A DNA stretch of 64,000 bases, taken from assembly GCF_037392515.1 (NCBI RefSeq), contig NC_090295.1, positions 22,236,501 through 22,300,500 on the forward strand. The letters are read 5' to 3'. The notes beneath the pieces are model-generated. The model searched no databases. It saw nothing but the letters and a program-made list of their open reading frames with translations, and was not told where the DNA came from. Position 1 is the stretch's first letter, and the number at the start of each line of letters is the position of its first letter. Positions 48,401 to 58,869 of this stretch are shown piece by piece. A program made the translations under genes and the position numbers. The DNA comes from Haliotis asinina. Lineage: Eukaryota > Mollusca > Gastropoda > Lepetellida > Haliotidae.

Positions 48401-51400
48401 CGCCCATCCAACAGCCCATGAACTCCTAAATGCGTATGGATGTAAGTATACTATTGTTGCTCTCAGACTGAATGCAAGACTGTCATTAATAACCTTGGCA
48501 GTGTTAAGGATTCTTGTATAGAATTAGTTGCCAGTTGATAAGAGTAAAGAGTCTGAATCATTTGGGTGTAGCTTTGTACCTTGATGTGGGATGAGGTCAC
48601 CTAGTAGTTAAGGGGTTTGCTCATCATGCTGAGGACCTGGGTTTGATTCCCCGCATGGGCACAATGTGTGAAGCCCATTTTTGGTGTCCCTTGCTGAGAT
48701 GTGGCTTGAATATTGCTAAAACTAAAACTGCATTGTAAAACTAAACTCACACTGTACCTTGACCTGGTACCTTTTCTACCATGTGCATAGTCTCACCGTA
48801 TCATAGTGTACAGTATGTCACAATTATTTTATCCTTCGTTTGTGGGGTGATAGGGTAGCCTGATTGTTAAGGCATTAGTTTATCACACCTAAGACCTGGG
48901 TTTGATTATGGAATAGTTACAATGTGTAAAACTCATGTCTGCTGTCCCCAAGTGTGATATTGCTGGAGTATTGCCAAGAGTAAAACCAAATTTGCTCACT
49001 CATTCATTGGTGAAAGTCAGACACACCATCTGCCTTGTCCAATGCTGATTTTGTTGCTTTATGAAGATACATCATGGCTGCTTCAAATGAACTACAAATT
49101 AGCATCAGGTTTTACAACAAGTTTTTGAAGTACAAAAAATGTGTTTTCTTTTCCTCCAGTGATGCGCGGCTACATGACCTCAAATGGCCTCCCTGACTGC
49201 CCAAGATCGGCAAGATACATCCTGAAGGATTATGTCCATGTACGTTTTAATTTGATTCCTAGTAATAGTCTGGATCTGCTGTAGGTCAGCAGAAAATTTC
49301 TGTAAAATTGTGAAGCATTCATTAGTCATCAATTATCTTCATCACAGTATTAATTAATGATATTGAAAGTTGGGTCTGCTGTACTGATATCAGGGCATTC
49401 ATGATTTATGTTAAACATGGTGATATATGGGTAAACAAGGCCTGGTCACAAACTGCGCATCTAATAAAAATCTTGAGGATATATTTTCATGGACATTTAT
49501 CAGTTATCTGCCCCGTATTAGCCCAGATATTGCAGAAGCTGGGGATTTAACAATATTGGAAATAGGTTGTTAATTTGCTGAAAGTGAAATCAACAAATCA
49601 ACATTATTTTGTGCGGGGACATGAAATATTAATGTAAAACTTTCACTCATCACTCTGAGACCCAGGTTCAATTTTACACTAATGAATAGAGAAGCCTATT
49701 TCTCAGTTCCCCTTCTCATGAATCTTTCTAAAAGCAGTGGAAAACCATTTTTGTGTACAAAATGCATTTTACTTGAAGGTTGGGGATGTATACAGGGACA
49801 ATAGGATGATGTCACTGAAGATGAACTTGTTTGTTAACTTATGTTGTGTTTCTGCAGGGGAAGCTTCTATACTGTCATCCTCCACCAGGTGTTGATGCGG
49901 AACACTTCCAAACCACACCCGTACTGCAGAAAGGAGGAGTCCCCCATCCTGGGGGGCAGGAAGAGGAACCGGATCTCTCGCTGAAGGTGACATATGTGAC
50001 TCTTCTTATCAGGGCCAGTTAGGTAGCCCATTGGTTAAAGTGTTTGCTCATCAGCTCGAATTGGTTCAATTTCCCACGTGGGTACATTGTATGAAACCCA
50101 TCTCTGGTGTACTTGCGATATTGCTGGAGTGTTGCTAAAAAGAACATACCCACTCTGTCACTCTTATAAACCTTTTGTCAGCCATGGAAATTTGTGATGT
50201 GCAGATAGCTTGAGAATACAATATTTTGTGTGGGATAATAGCAATACTCGATGAGTTGTGACATTTGATGGCTGTAATTCAGAACAAGATATGATGGTTC
50301 CATTTCTAGTCAAACTGGAACTGAAAGAAGCTGACAGAAAATGTAGACACAATTAACAGTTCACAGGACGTCCTGTAAACCAGATGAGAAATCGTCCCTG
50401 AAAATTCTCTTGATTGATCTTGATATCACTGAAACTTTTATGGATGACAGTAGATAAGTTTGTCCATGCAATGTTATCTGAAGGTGAAGTGGCAGTTTCC
50501 TGTCTCATCATATTCAGTGAACACTATTTGTGTGTCTCAATTTGTATCCTAGACTTCATTCCCAAACTGTTTCGATGCCTGTAGACTTTGGATGAATTTC
50601 ACATACCTCCAGCTGCAGGTTTCCAAGTTATCAGAAGTGTGTCTCAATTTGTATCTTAGACTTCATTCCCAAACTGTTTCGATGCCTGTAGACTTTGGAT
50701 GAATTTCACATACCTCCAGCTGCAGGTTTCCAAGTTATCAGCATTACATTTCTTCTTTTTATATTTTGTCTCTTTTTGGCAAAAGTGTATTTAACCGACA
50801 AAACACTCTTTGTCTATAGATCCTAATTGTAATAAATTTTCTTAGATTTTGTAGAATTTCCAGTGCAATCGTATTGGCATAGACCGAAGCTAAAACTTGT
50901 AGCTACTATGATAAAATCGTAGAGATTGGCATCTCTGACCAAGGAATATGTTTCTAACTTTTTCAGGCCAAAGCTCCACACACTACATCTCTAGATAGGG
51001 AGTTCTTTGCCAAGGTTGGTGTCATTTTTTGTTCCATGAACGTTCAGATTTCATAATTGTGAGATGAAAAACATTTGAATGGACATAGTTTTCTTAATTC
51101 TGTCTGGGTATATGGAATAAGCCTTGATAATTAATATTGTTGAGTGGAATATAGTGGCTCTAAGACTTATTGATTGACCCATCAACATTCATAGATGATT
51201 TGTGCGCGATAAGGTAGGAAAAAACAAAAACGTACCAGGTATGCACAACAGCAATGGTGTATGGTCTTAGAATCATTTACGGATGTATTTATCTGAAAAA
51301 GTATTGCTTATTGTTTATTGACCTGTTTACCTGAGTAGCAATATTGCTGTGCATATATGAAACGAAACACGACATTACTTACACACTGTTAAATTCCATT

Positions 51401-53956
51401 CAGTACTCTAACTTTTCCCAGTATATTTATACTGAAAAGGCATACATACTCATGTTGAAAATCATCTGGAGCCCTGATATACACACAGCCACCATACAGC
51501 TGAAATATTGCTGATTGCAGCATGAGATCACACTCAATCCCCGTCGATGCTTGAAAAGTTTAAACAAAAGGCCATTTGACTGATAGTTATACTACTGAAA
51601 ATGTCATCCCGAACAAAGGACATTGTTTTTCAATCCACTACACCTTTGAAGACTGAGTTAGATTTAGTCTTCAGCCACCCATGCTTGTTGTCAGGTGTGA
51701 CTAGTGGATCGGGTGGTCAGACTCACTGACACATGACGTCATTGTATCCCAGATCAATGTTCATGCTGTTGACCACTGGTTTGTCTGGTCCAGACTCAAT
51801 TGTTTACAGACCGCCATTAAACAAGACAGCCTGTGATTCTGGTATTGAGTCGTGTGTAAGCACTAGTTTTACATTGCTAAAAGGGGTACACATCTGAGAC
51901 CTGTATTGCTACAGGCTTGACAGGTCATGATCCTATAATCCAATCTTGAGAATATCCCAGATGGAAATGATCTTCAACCACCCATGCCTGTACTAAGAGG
52001 GAACTGACTGGTGGTCAGGCTTCCTGACCAGGTTGATGCATGTCCTCATATCCCATATGCTTATGATCACTGAATTATCTGGTTCGAGCTCAGTTATTTA
52101 CAGACAATCAGGATGTAGATGTAAAATTGGAAGAGCAAAGACAGCAGAAAAATAATTGAACGCATCTCACTCACTCTATCTCAGTGTCAGTCCTGATACC
52201 ACATAGCTGGAATACTGTTTAGTGCGGCATAAAACTAAACTCATTCACTCACACAGACAGTTATGACTGGCTAACAGGCCTAAATAATTAGTGAGTGATG
52301 ACATTTTTCAACCAAGTCAGCAAGCCTGATCCCGTTTTGTTGCCTTTTATGGCAAGCATGGGTAGCTGAAGGCCTGTTCTGCACCAGACCAACATGGGTT
52401 GCCGAAATATGGAGCTATTTAAAGGTCACATGCAATGTTAAACACAACTTTGCAGATTCTGGTACCTATCGGTATGCACTTACCGAAACAAATCATAAAA
52501 AATGCCAATTCAACCTATAAAGTTGAAAAAAAACGTGATGAAAAAAAGCCCGCGAAATCGGAGTTCAAACGTTTCTCTAAATTCCCCCTAGCGCTGGGGG
52601 GAAAACTGTTTTCAACAGCTGTGCTGCGCTGCGTCCATAACGTATGCGCAGTGAATAGGTTCACGGAGCTTGAAACAGTATGTATGCCCAGCGTCTGAGG
52701 TCGTGAGCAGTAGTCTAATCTTGGTTGTGTACACAAACAAGTAAATAATCTACTCGTTACGTAAAACAGCTTGTTGATTGTGGTAAGCAGTCTCTGTCAC
52801 AGAGAAAGCTCAGTGTCTGGTTTATTCACACCTATATGTCTGTCTGCCTGTCTGCTAAAGACAACATGCAATACACAGCTTCAATCATGGACCACGTGCA
52901 ATTTGGACTTAACACCTATCAGACTATACGACATAAAGAAAATAAGTTGATTTATGACTTGTGCACCCGAGTCCCGTGTCTGCCACATTATGTAATTAGG
53001 TACGTGTTATACACATGACATGTTTTTATGTCTGTGGGTTGCAAACAAACTACATTCATTTTTTTTCGGATGATTGGATCTGACGGAAACTGGTGCAAAC
53101 TTGTCATTTTCAAGTCCTGCTTTGTACTTGGACGAATGACAGATTCCAGCCAACGCAGTAGTTTACCATCTCTACTGAGATGATTTTTGATTGGATCGAG
53201 CGCAAATTCAGAGAACATGTATTTTCCAAACCCAACATCTCTATATACATTCTTCATGGATAACAACTTCTTTTCGTGTATATGATTTTGTTTGACAACA
53301 GTATATGAATCCATACTGAAACGATGCATCAAGTACACAAAAAGAAGTTGTTATCCATAATGAATCTTACTTGTCTTGTGACTCACCATACTTCTAAAAT
53401 GCCCATCAAACAGATCATCTTTCTGTACACACAATGAACCCTCAGCCTATCCGCAAATGAAACAGCCAATCGGAAGCCGTCGTTACACTTGAGTGCATAT
53501 CCACCCGCTATGACTGGGTTCGGTCTCCCGAGGGCTTCGGTTCGGGGGACGTAAGCCCAAGTACAAAATATTGCACTTTTGAATCGCGATTGTACGCTTA
53601 TAATCTTATTTGTTTTTTTAAAAGCAGCAATGTATATTGTATGTCATGAATAAGTGATAAATGTGTTTTAATTATGTTCGATTTTTTGGTTGCATGTGAC
53701 CTTTAATAAAATAAGATGACTAATGCAAGCTGCCATATTTCCTTTTCAGGCCAAAATGTCAGCCCACTCGAAAGGGACCCATGGAGTGTCGAAGTTCGTC
53801 CGATCTGAAGGGCTCCAACATGTTTCTGCTGAGTCATCACAGAGCTCCACCCCTCACAGTAGTCAGACTTCAGTTAATGTGAAACCGTGGAAACGACACA
53901 ATAACAAAAACAAGAAAGAAAAACTTCGAAGAATACATTCTGATTACGACAAATGA
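36489..53956 (+). CDS. LSG1: LSG1, large 60S subunit nuclear-export/maturation GTPase
   Basis: Fourteen coding exons: 36489-36578, 37830-37956, 38339-38456, 39611-39697, 41450-41536, 43400-43543, 45270-45714, 46568-46669, 47725-47868, 48315-48441, 49160-49239, 49858-49986, 50967-51014, 53750-53956; 644 aa with all phases consistent (human LSG1 is about 658). The protein opens MGRKKNKGSAIGRGIIKDRF. GTPase motifs are in circularly permuted order: DARNP (178-182) and NKAD (G4, 208-211) come before GYPNVGKSS (G1, 368-376) and DCPG (G3, 412-415), typical of the YlqF/YawG (Lsg1) family. An acidic insert fills much of exon 7. The C-terminus is basic (NNKNKKEKLRR). Lsg1 acts in the cytoplasm on pre-60S particles and triggers release of the export adaptor Nmd3. 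All introns are GT-AG except intron 9 (AT-AC). The least certain part is the end of exon 12. Confidence 0.95.
36660..36823 (+). repeat. Minisatellite in LSG1 intron 1
   Basis: Six to seven imperfect units of about 23-27 bp of the type gtcatggtggtattgaatac. Confidence 0.85.
38585..38738 (+). repeat. SINE family 2, two joined fragments in LSG1 intron 3
   Basis: Two gtctggg/gtccttgg-type heads with agaatagg...ttca(g)caaccca, then aggaatattgctggagtgcg and actcactcactc. Confidence 0.7.
38881..39138 (+). repeat. SINE family 2, near full length
   Basis: acccgtgaaggtccccgggt, gactaacaggatcgggtggt, gatcgatgctcatgttgttg, gtccagactcgattacagac and gcataaactcactcattcac. It serves as a good family reference in this window. 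Confidence 0.92.
40612..40830 (+). repeat. SINE family 2 in LSG1 intron 4
   Basis: gttgagacctgtgaaggtta, tggtcttcag, ttgttgatcgctggatag and gctgagtgcagtgttaaata. Confidence 0.8.
41143..41172. repeat. Short perfect hairpin in LSG1 intron 4
   Basis: ttcagtcttca and tgaagactgaa form an 11-bp stem with an 8-nt loop. Confidence 0.7.
41745..42452 (+). repeat. Pyrimidine-rich minisatellite, about 45-bp units, LSG1 intron 5
   Basis: About 700 bp almost entirely C and T on the plus strand. In the second half the phrase aattcctctcccctttcatc recurs roughly every 45-48 bp. The forward frame is open for 244 codons only because stop codons need purines. Confidence 0.9.
43664..43885 (+). repeat. SINE family 2 in LSG1 intron 6
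   Basis: cagtgaaggtctgtgttaag, attgggtggtcaggctgacc, ctcatgttgttgatcactgg and gcataaaactaaacacactc. Confidence 0.85.
43900..43950 (+). repeat. SINE family 1, 5' fragment
   Basis: gcagtgggataccctagtgg then ttcaagtgtttgctcattac; broken off before the box-B region by the next SINE. Confidence 0.6.
43976..44235 (+). repeat. SINE family 2, near full length
   Basis: aacccgtgaaggtcctgggg, ggatggggtggtcaggctca, gttgttgatcactggattgt and gtgtggcgtaaaactcaact. Confidence 0.92.
44236..44317 (+). repeat. SINE family 1, partial, abutting the previous SINE
   Basis: attacaccgaagaacccg, ttcagccatgatattgttga and gcataaaaatcatactcact. Confidence 0.7.
45030..45180 (+). repeat. SINE family 1
   Basis: agacccggattcaattctcc, gaagcccatttcttgtgtct and catgatattgctggaatgtt. 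Confidence 0.85.
45786..46025 (+). repeat. SINE family 2 in LSG1 intron 7
   Basis: accattgaaggtcagggtta, ggatcagatggtcagacttg and ttgttgttgatcacaag. Confidence 0.8.
46290..46463 (+). repeat. SINE family 1 in LSG1 intron 7
   Basis: gtttgctcatcacactgaaa, gttcaaatccccacatgggc and catttctggtgtccccctgc. Confidence 0.85.
46899..47163 (+). repeat. SINE family 2 in LSG1 intron 8
   Basis: gcctgtgaaggtcaggggtt, ggattgggtgggcaggcttg, gatcactggattgtctggtc and gtaagactaaactcactcac. Confidence 0.88.
47302..47473 (+). repeat. SINE family 1, near full length
   Basis: ggggcagtggggtagcctag, cgcttgtcatgctgaagacc, catttctgatgtcccttgcc and gatattgctggaatattgct. Confidence 0.9.
47869..48314 (+). other. U12-type AT-AC intron of LSG1 (intron 9)
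   Basis: The intron starts ATATCCTTC immediately after the Leu codon CTC and ends CTGCCAC before ATC TGT GAG. ATATCCTT is the U12 5' splice-site consensus. CCTTAAC (48300-48306) matches the U12 branch site, about 10 nt before the AC. Joining gives VSL-ICERIPRK, in frame and matching the conserved LSG1 sequence, whereas no nearby GT-AG pair gives a sensible junction. Confidence 0.92.
47935..48155 (+). repeat. SINE family 2 inside the U12 intron
   Basis: aattggtcttcagcaactta, gatgctcatgcttttgatca and tggaatattgctgagtgtgg; fairly diverged. Confidence 0.75.
48590..48758 (+). repeat. SINE family 1 in LSG1 intron 10
   Basis: ggtcacctagtagttaaggg, ctgggtttgattccccgcat and gaagcccatttttggtgtcc. Confidence 0.9.
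48843..49008 (+). repeat. SINE family 1 in LSG1 intron 10, second copy
   Basis: tgatagggtagcctgattgt, gacctgggtttgattatgga and gatattgctggagtattgcc. Confidence 0.88.
49640..49755 (+). repeat. SINE family 1, degenerate
   Basis: cactcatcactctgagaccc, gttcaattttacac and aagcctatttctcagttccc. Confidence 0.6.
50012..50165 (+). repeat. SINE family 1 in LSG1 intron 12
   Basis: gttaggtagcccattggtta, ttcaatttcccacgtgggta and catctctggtgtacttgcga. Confidence 0.85.
50531..50742 (+). repeat. 108-bp tandem duplication in LSG1 intron 12
   Basis: 50531-50638 and 50639-50742 are the same sequence starting tgtgtctcaatttgtatc; I see one difference (cct/ctt at the same place), so the duplication is recent. 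Confidence 0.95.
51640..51815 (+). repeat. SINE family 2 in LSG1 intron 13
   Basis: gtggatcgggtggtcagact, gttgaccactggtttgtctg and gtttacagaccgcc. Confidence 0.85.
51938..52120 (+). repeat. SINE family 2 in LSG1 intron 13, second copy
   Basis: atcttcaaccacccatgcct, gactggtggtcaggcttcct and atttacagacaatcagga; diverged. Confidence 0.75.
52185..52260 (+). repeat. SINE tail fragment
   Basis: gataccacatagctggaata, gtgcggcataaaactaaact and cattcactcacac. Confidence 0.75.
52423..53702. mobile_element. 1.28-kb TIR element flanked by TTAA, in LSG1 intron 13
   Basis: Left end AGGTCACATGCAA and right end TTGCATGTGACCT are perfect 13-bp inverted repeats, each bordered by TTAA (52419-52422 and 53703-53706). 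This is the pattern of piggyBac-type insertions with TTAA target duplication. No transposase is seen inside; short open frames (for example 52435-52698) do not look like one. An internal inverted repeat lies at 53249-53274 and 53340-53365. Best read as a non-autonomous DNA transposon. Confidence 0.75.
53249..53365. repeat. Internal inverted repeat within the TTAA element
   Basis: attcttcatggataacaact(tctttt) pairs with aaaagaagttgttatccata(atgaat), about 24 of 26 positions, with a loop of about 65 nt. Confidence 0.8.
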
Positions 53957-54693
53957 AATTCTTGTCAGATCTTAAACTTGACTTCATGATATCATATTCA
54001 TGTCTTTCATTTTGAGTATAACACTATTTTACATTACAGAAATGTAAGTGAGTGGTATGAAACATTACATGGTAAGGTGAAGAGAAGTAGGCTCTGATCT
54101 TGCAGAACCTACTTAAGAACCATTCACAGTCTATGTGTGATGATGATATTTATGAAGACAAAATCATTGAACCACCCATTATATTTAGGTGGAAAAGGAT
54201 GACCTCTCACCTCCCCAGAATAAAATGGGTGACCCCTCCTTAAATTTCTCGTGTCCCCCAAGCCATAAATTATGAACAGTCCCTCTGGAGTGGATACTGG
54301 TTACTGTTATAGGTGGAAAATTGGTGACTATAAGAATCATTCAGTTGTTAACTGGTTTTTAAAGCAGCAACACTGACAGGGTGAACTTAAACATCTCAAT
54401 TTGGGACCAGTAAACGGATGGATTAAATTTTCCAAAATTTTTTTAGGGACTGTTCATAGTTCAGGGCTTCAGGGGATGATAATGATGATTTTAAGGAGGG
54501 TTCACCCATTTTGTTCAGGGGAGGTAATTGGGATCATCAGTTTGTACATGCAAGAGGGTAGGTGGTGACTACCGGTACATAAATTTTGGCTTGGGGGCTG
54601 ATGATGACTTAAGTAATGAATGGTCCCCCATTCCTTGCTTGGAAAAATGTGTTGTTTATAATTTTGTTGAAGGTGATGTTGAAAGTGTTAAAA

Positions 54694-54699
54694 AATAAA
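54694..54699 (+). terminator. Likely LSG1 polyadenylation signal
   Basis: AATAAA about 740 nt after the stop codon; the first clear signal in a continuous 3'UTR-like region. Confidence 0.5.
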
Positions 54700-55369
54700 T
54701 GAAATCTAGAAGACATTTAGTATTGTTGTGATGATGTGGTAACAAAGAAAGAAGCAAGAAAGCCAAACAGTGGAAGGAATTTATTTCCTGATTATTTGAG
54801 GACAAATTATGCAAACACAACAAAGAGAAGATAAATACATGTAGGCCAAATTATGGGAGCAATTTATTGCAGCCAAGAGATCTGTCAAAGAGCTTGTTTC
54901 AAAGACAAAACAGGTTGCAAAAATCTGATAATCCATTTTCACAATTCAGGGGTTTTGAAGTCACGACTCACCAATTTTAAGTACAGTCTACTTCTTTTGA
55001 GTAAGTGGATGTTTTCTTCAAAATTAATTATATTTTCTTTAACTTTTGGTATGACACTGTCATATGATAAGAGTTCTGATATGTTTCTGGTGCCATTAAA
55101 CTTGAACGTCAAAGAAATCCCCAATACTGACATTTTCTGATAACCTGGGTCCTATTCTCAGTGTTGACACATAGTTGATCTTATGGTCAAAATTTGAAAT
55201 TTCTTCTTAGGAATACAAGGGACAAGATGATTTAGTTGCCAGATGTTGAAGTCACGATCGTCTAGGGTATGTCACAATGGCTTCACAGTGTCTTCACTTA
55301 CTCCAGATGCTGAGTGACATGGCTGACCGCTCACATCTTCAAGGCCTGACACACACATACCATTAATCT

Positions 55370-55720
55370 TTGTCATACGTGTCTGTGTCACTTTCACTGT
55401 CTGAACTCTCAATTATGCTCGCTTCATCATTATCTACATCTGAATCATCAAGGAGGGTCACCAGTTCTCAGTGATACGGCTCAACATTTGATCATACTAA
55501 ATAATTTGTTCAATTTCATTCAAGAACTTCCAGTCATGTGTTTCTGGTGCATACTGAACATGAATTGACGTGAGAGCATAGCTGCAAACACTTGATTTAA
55601 AGTTTGTTCGTTTGACTATCCAAGCCAGCGAAAGGAGACATTCAACCATGACTGGCAGTTTCCTTTCATTTACTGACTAGATTGTGTACAACTAATCAAG
55701 GTGGACTGTCACATAGATTC
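55370..55720 (-). pseudogene. Remnant coding sequence with acidic tail, arm 1
   Basis: On the minus strand, from about 55700 a frame reads RKLPVMVECLLSLAWIVKR on to HVQYAPETHDWKFLNEIEQ, then a TAG. The frame goes on as YDQMLSRITE and shifts to a frame ending in an acidic Ser/Asp/Glu tail (DDSDVDNDEASIIESSDSES and further) with TAA at about 55367. Acidic-tail composition this strong is unlikely by chance. Stop plus frameshift indicate a pseudogene. Identity not recognised. Confidence 0.5.
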
Positions 55721-55792
55721 TGTTGGCTGCAGTACCAAAGGCTCTGATTTTTGTTGTGTCCTGTGTCCGCGATGGTCACTGAAGAACCATAA

Positions 55793-56010
55793 TGTGTGGA
55801 TCTGGTTTAGAACTGGCTTCCTGCAAAACTGAATCGTTGCAATAGGTGACTAAGCGATCAGATGGTCGGGTTTGCTGACTTGGTTGAATCCCTGAATCAT
55901 TGAATCCCTGTGGTCTATCCCAGCTGGATTGTCTGTTCCACACTCGATTATAAAATTTCTGTCAGTGTATAATAATGTGGAGTGCTGCTTTGAACAGTGA
56001 ACCAAACCAC
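55793..56010 (+). repeat. SINE family 2 inserted in the inverted-duplication spacer
   Basis: agaactggcttcctgcaaaa, gatcagatggtcgggtttgc and ctggattgtctgttccacac. Confidence 0.75.
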
Positions 56011-56014
56011 GGCT

Positions 56015-56430
56015 TACATGTCTGACAGATTAAATGTGTTGGGCTGGTTACCAAGGGAGTATGTTACGCTTTAAAGACTAGCAATCCCCACTGAATCATG
56101 CACAACAAAAACAGATCTTGATGTCTGATTCTTAGCGTAACTGTCATCAACCTGGCCACTCCTTGTGAGTTGATCACCTCTTGACACATCTCCAACATCC
56201 TAGAAGCCAGGATGATTAGGATTTGATGGTCTGTGATCTTCATATTTCCAATCTTCCAAATCCACAGTTCATGAATTAAAATGTGACAGGTTTCCATGTC
56301 TCAAACTGAAGAGTATCTGAGTTTGCTTAAGGTTATCGTCTCGCACAATTAAAGAACTCCCCAACCTCATTTCCGACTGATCAAGTCTCGGAACAACAGG
56401 ATTTTCAAACCTTACGTTAGAACGTCAGTT
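56015..56430 (-). pseudogene. Possible upstream part of the same decayed coding sequence
   Basis: One minus-strand frame reads NPVVPRLDQSEMRLGSSLIV on through LSHFNS, stop, TVDLEDWKYEDHRPSNPNHP, stop, and further protein-like pieces, with four stops in about 145 codons. It sits just upstream of the arm 1 remnant with a SINE between. Weak evidence on its own. Confidence 0.25.
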
Positions 56431-56559
56431 GGGTTGAGCTGCTTTAAATGTGATTCCATCACAGCTTGTCAGCTTAATGTGAGAAAAAAGCCAACAATGA
56501 TGCAGGTCACAGACACTGACTGGGACAAAGCCACAGTAGAGGTATATAACCAAACACAT

Positions 56560-57130
56560 AATCAGGGGATGCCAGGATTCAAACTCACTGCCATAGGAAC
56601 AAAAGGTCTCTGGTGTGCCAAGGGACACAACTGCATAGTAAAAGCTCCCTTATCAGACCGATGATGGCTCTCACATACTGATGTAATCATGACAGAGTTC
56701 CTTGTACCTCCTGTTCAGCCTCACACTGTAGTATGCCACATTGTCAGGACATGATCCAAACTCAGCATTTCAGGTTGCGTATAGTTTTGCTTCAATTCAT
56801 GCAAGGTTTTGCCCTGCTTTGGGACAGAGCTGCAGAGCCCCTGCCCTTCAACAGACAGATGTCTCACATATTTATGTGATCATGTCAGAGTTCACCATCT
56901 TGTGCCACATTGTCAGGAGATGGTCCAAACTCAGTATTTGAGACTGTGCAGTTTTGCTGCTTTACCACCTAAAAGGTTTCTGGTCTGCTTCAGGACACAA
57001 CTGAAGAGGAAACTGCAGGCTCCCACCCTTTAACAGACTGATGATATCTCTCACATACATATTTGATCAGGTGCTTGGCCAAACTAATTTGTGGCTGTGA
57101 ACAGTTTTGCTGCTTCAACAGCTGAAAGGT
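56560..57130. repeat. Diverged tandem repeat, about three units of 180-195 bp
   Basis: The phrase agac(c/a/t)gatg..tctcacata recurs at about 56656, 56852 and 57034; each unit also has ccacattgtcagga-type and gttttgctgctt-type phrases. Confidence 0.8.
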
Positions 57131-57411
57131 GGACATATATAGTCAAATACAGGGTACAACAACAGAAAAAGACCCTGCATTAACTTCAGTGCAGCTGCTT
57201 TCTAACTTGCAAGGATGTGCTTAGTACTTCTATTAGTACACACTTTCCCCCTCCTAAAGAACGCAGCTGTGAAAATGTCAACCACTGAAAATGGTGCAGT
57301 AGTCAGTAGCCATTCTTTCAACATTTGGGTGTTTCACAGATACTGCACAAAACGTTCCTGGAAGTGTGTGCACACCTTATACACCAGAGTGGACATAAGA
57401 CATTCAATTCA

Positions 57412-57570
57412 GTAGATGACGAGTATGGTTTTACATCACATTTAGCAATATCAGCGGACAGGGGACACCAGAAATCAGCTTCACACATTGTACCCACATG
57501 GGGAATCAAACCCAGGTCTTCCGTGTGATGAGCTGCTTCTGTAACCATTAGGCTAGCCCACTGCCCCTCA
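57412..57570 (-). repeat. SINE family 1, inverted
   Basis: acgagtatggttttacatca, cttcacacattgtacccaca and gtaaccattaggctagccca. Confidence 0.9.
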
Positions 57571-57589
57571 ATTCAGTAAAAGAATGTTC

Positions 57590-57840
57590 TGACAGCAAAT
57601 CCTCCAGCACCTCACTGGTTTCCACCAGCCAAGAGAACATCGGACAAAAAGATCCAGCAAACAAACTCTGTATCAGTTTTTGGAGGAATGCTCCCCCACC
57701 AGCTTCGGTTTCAATATGCACCAGAAAGACAAATTTGGAAGTTATATGATGGATTATCCTACATTTGTGATCAAATGCCAAGCCGCATCATTAAGAACTG
57801 ATGAGTAACCCTGATGATTCAATTGTAAATAAAGAGAAGT
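57590..57840 (+). pseudogene. Remnant coding sequence, arm 2
   Basis: Plus-strand counterpart of the arm 1 remnant: RFQYAPERQIWKLYDGLSYI then CDQMPSRIIKN, followed by homologous but stop-containing tail sequence. More decayed than arm 1. Confidence 0.45.
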
Positions 57841-58869
57841 GAGGATTAAAGACAGGTCTTACCAGTTTCTGTTACACTTCCACTGTGTGGAGATTAATGT
57901 CATATGCTTGCCCTTCCTTGACGATGCAGCTGGACAGACATGTCACTAAATATCCAGAGAAAATGAAGACACTGAATTCCTTAAATTCCATTTTTGGGCA
58001 CACAAAAGAAAAATCAGACTTAACAGCAGGCAACATATGTGTAAGTCTGTAAATATTCAATATCATCTGGAACTGCAGTTTGGATAGTGATAATATATTT
58101 TAAATCAAAAATAAATTCTCAACAGGCCAGCTTTTCCTAAGCTTTTCCGAGTTGCCTCCCTTGTGTCAACATTTAAACAATGACCCTATTCACAATTTGT
58201 GACATATCTTTTGAAAAAGCTTTCACAGAATAGTTGAAAAAGACTATCAATTTCAAACATATTTATGTTTTAGAAAATATAATGTATGCATTGTTTTGTG
58301 AATTAAAGGGATTTGAAAAAAGTGTGATTATGATTTCCATACACAGGTGTAACTGCACTGGGGAAAAAACATCAGAACTCTTACTTTGAAGGACACCAAA
58401 TATTAAAAGGAAAACATTATTAGTTTCTAACAAAACATCCACTTACTTAAAAGAAGTATATTGCACATAAACTGCTGAGTCATGACCTCAGAACCCCAAA
58501 ATGTGAAAATGGTCTATCAGACTTTTTCAAGACAACCATTGTTTTATGAATCAAGCATGAACTTTTACAGACCTCCTGGGTGAAATAAATCGCTCCCATC
58601 TCTTGGACTAATAAAACACTCTCTACTACAGACACTTCGACTTCTGAGATCTAAGTCCAACTAGACCCAAGGTTTGTGATCTTATTTAGGTCCTGAACAA
58701 AAATTTGAACAAAAATTTAAAAAAACAAACAAAAAAAACCCCCACCATTTAAATTTACGATACCAAATAAGACTTCCACATGAATGATGAAAAACGAGGT
58801 CTTGCGGATCTGTTTACAAATTTCAAAATAAAGAAATTATGTGCATGGTCTAACAATTCCATTAATTTT

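Larger units (their letters stand above)
54850..58610. repeat. Diverged 3.7-kb inverted duplication (foldback-like)
   Basis: The plus strand at 54850-55100 matches the minus strand at 58600-58365: atgggagcaatttattgcag pairs with atgggagcgatttatttcac, then (c)ttcttttgagtaagtggatg with cttcttttaagtaagtggat, and later taagagttctgat in both. Further in, 55370-55720 (minus) matches 57590-57840 (plus), both reading QYAPE and DQM.SRI in translation. Order and orientation are mirror-like, with a central 1.9-kb spacer holding a SINE and tandem repeats. Terminal repeats or target duplications were not identified. Confidence 0.75.

Noticed and set aside
57865..58040. Minus-strand exon-like segment with TTTACAG acceptor and GTAAGA donor
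   Set aside because: The best frame has a stop before the donor, and the segment lies within the inverted-duplication arm, whose coding remnant runs the other way.
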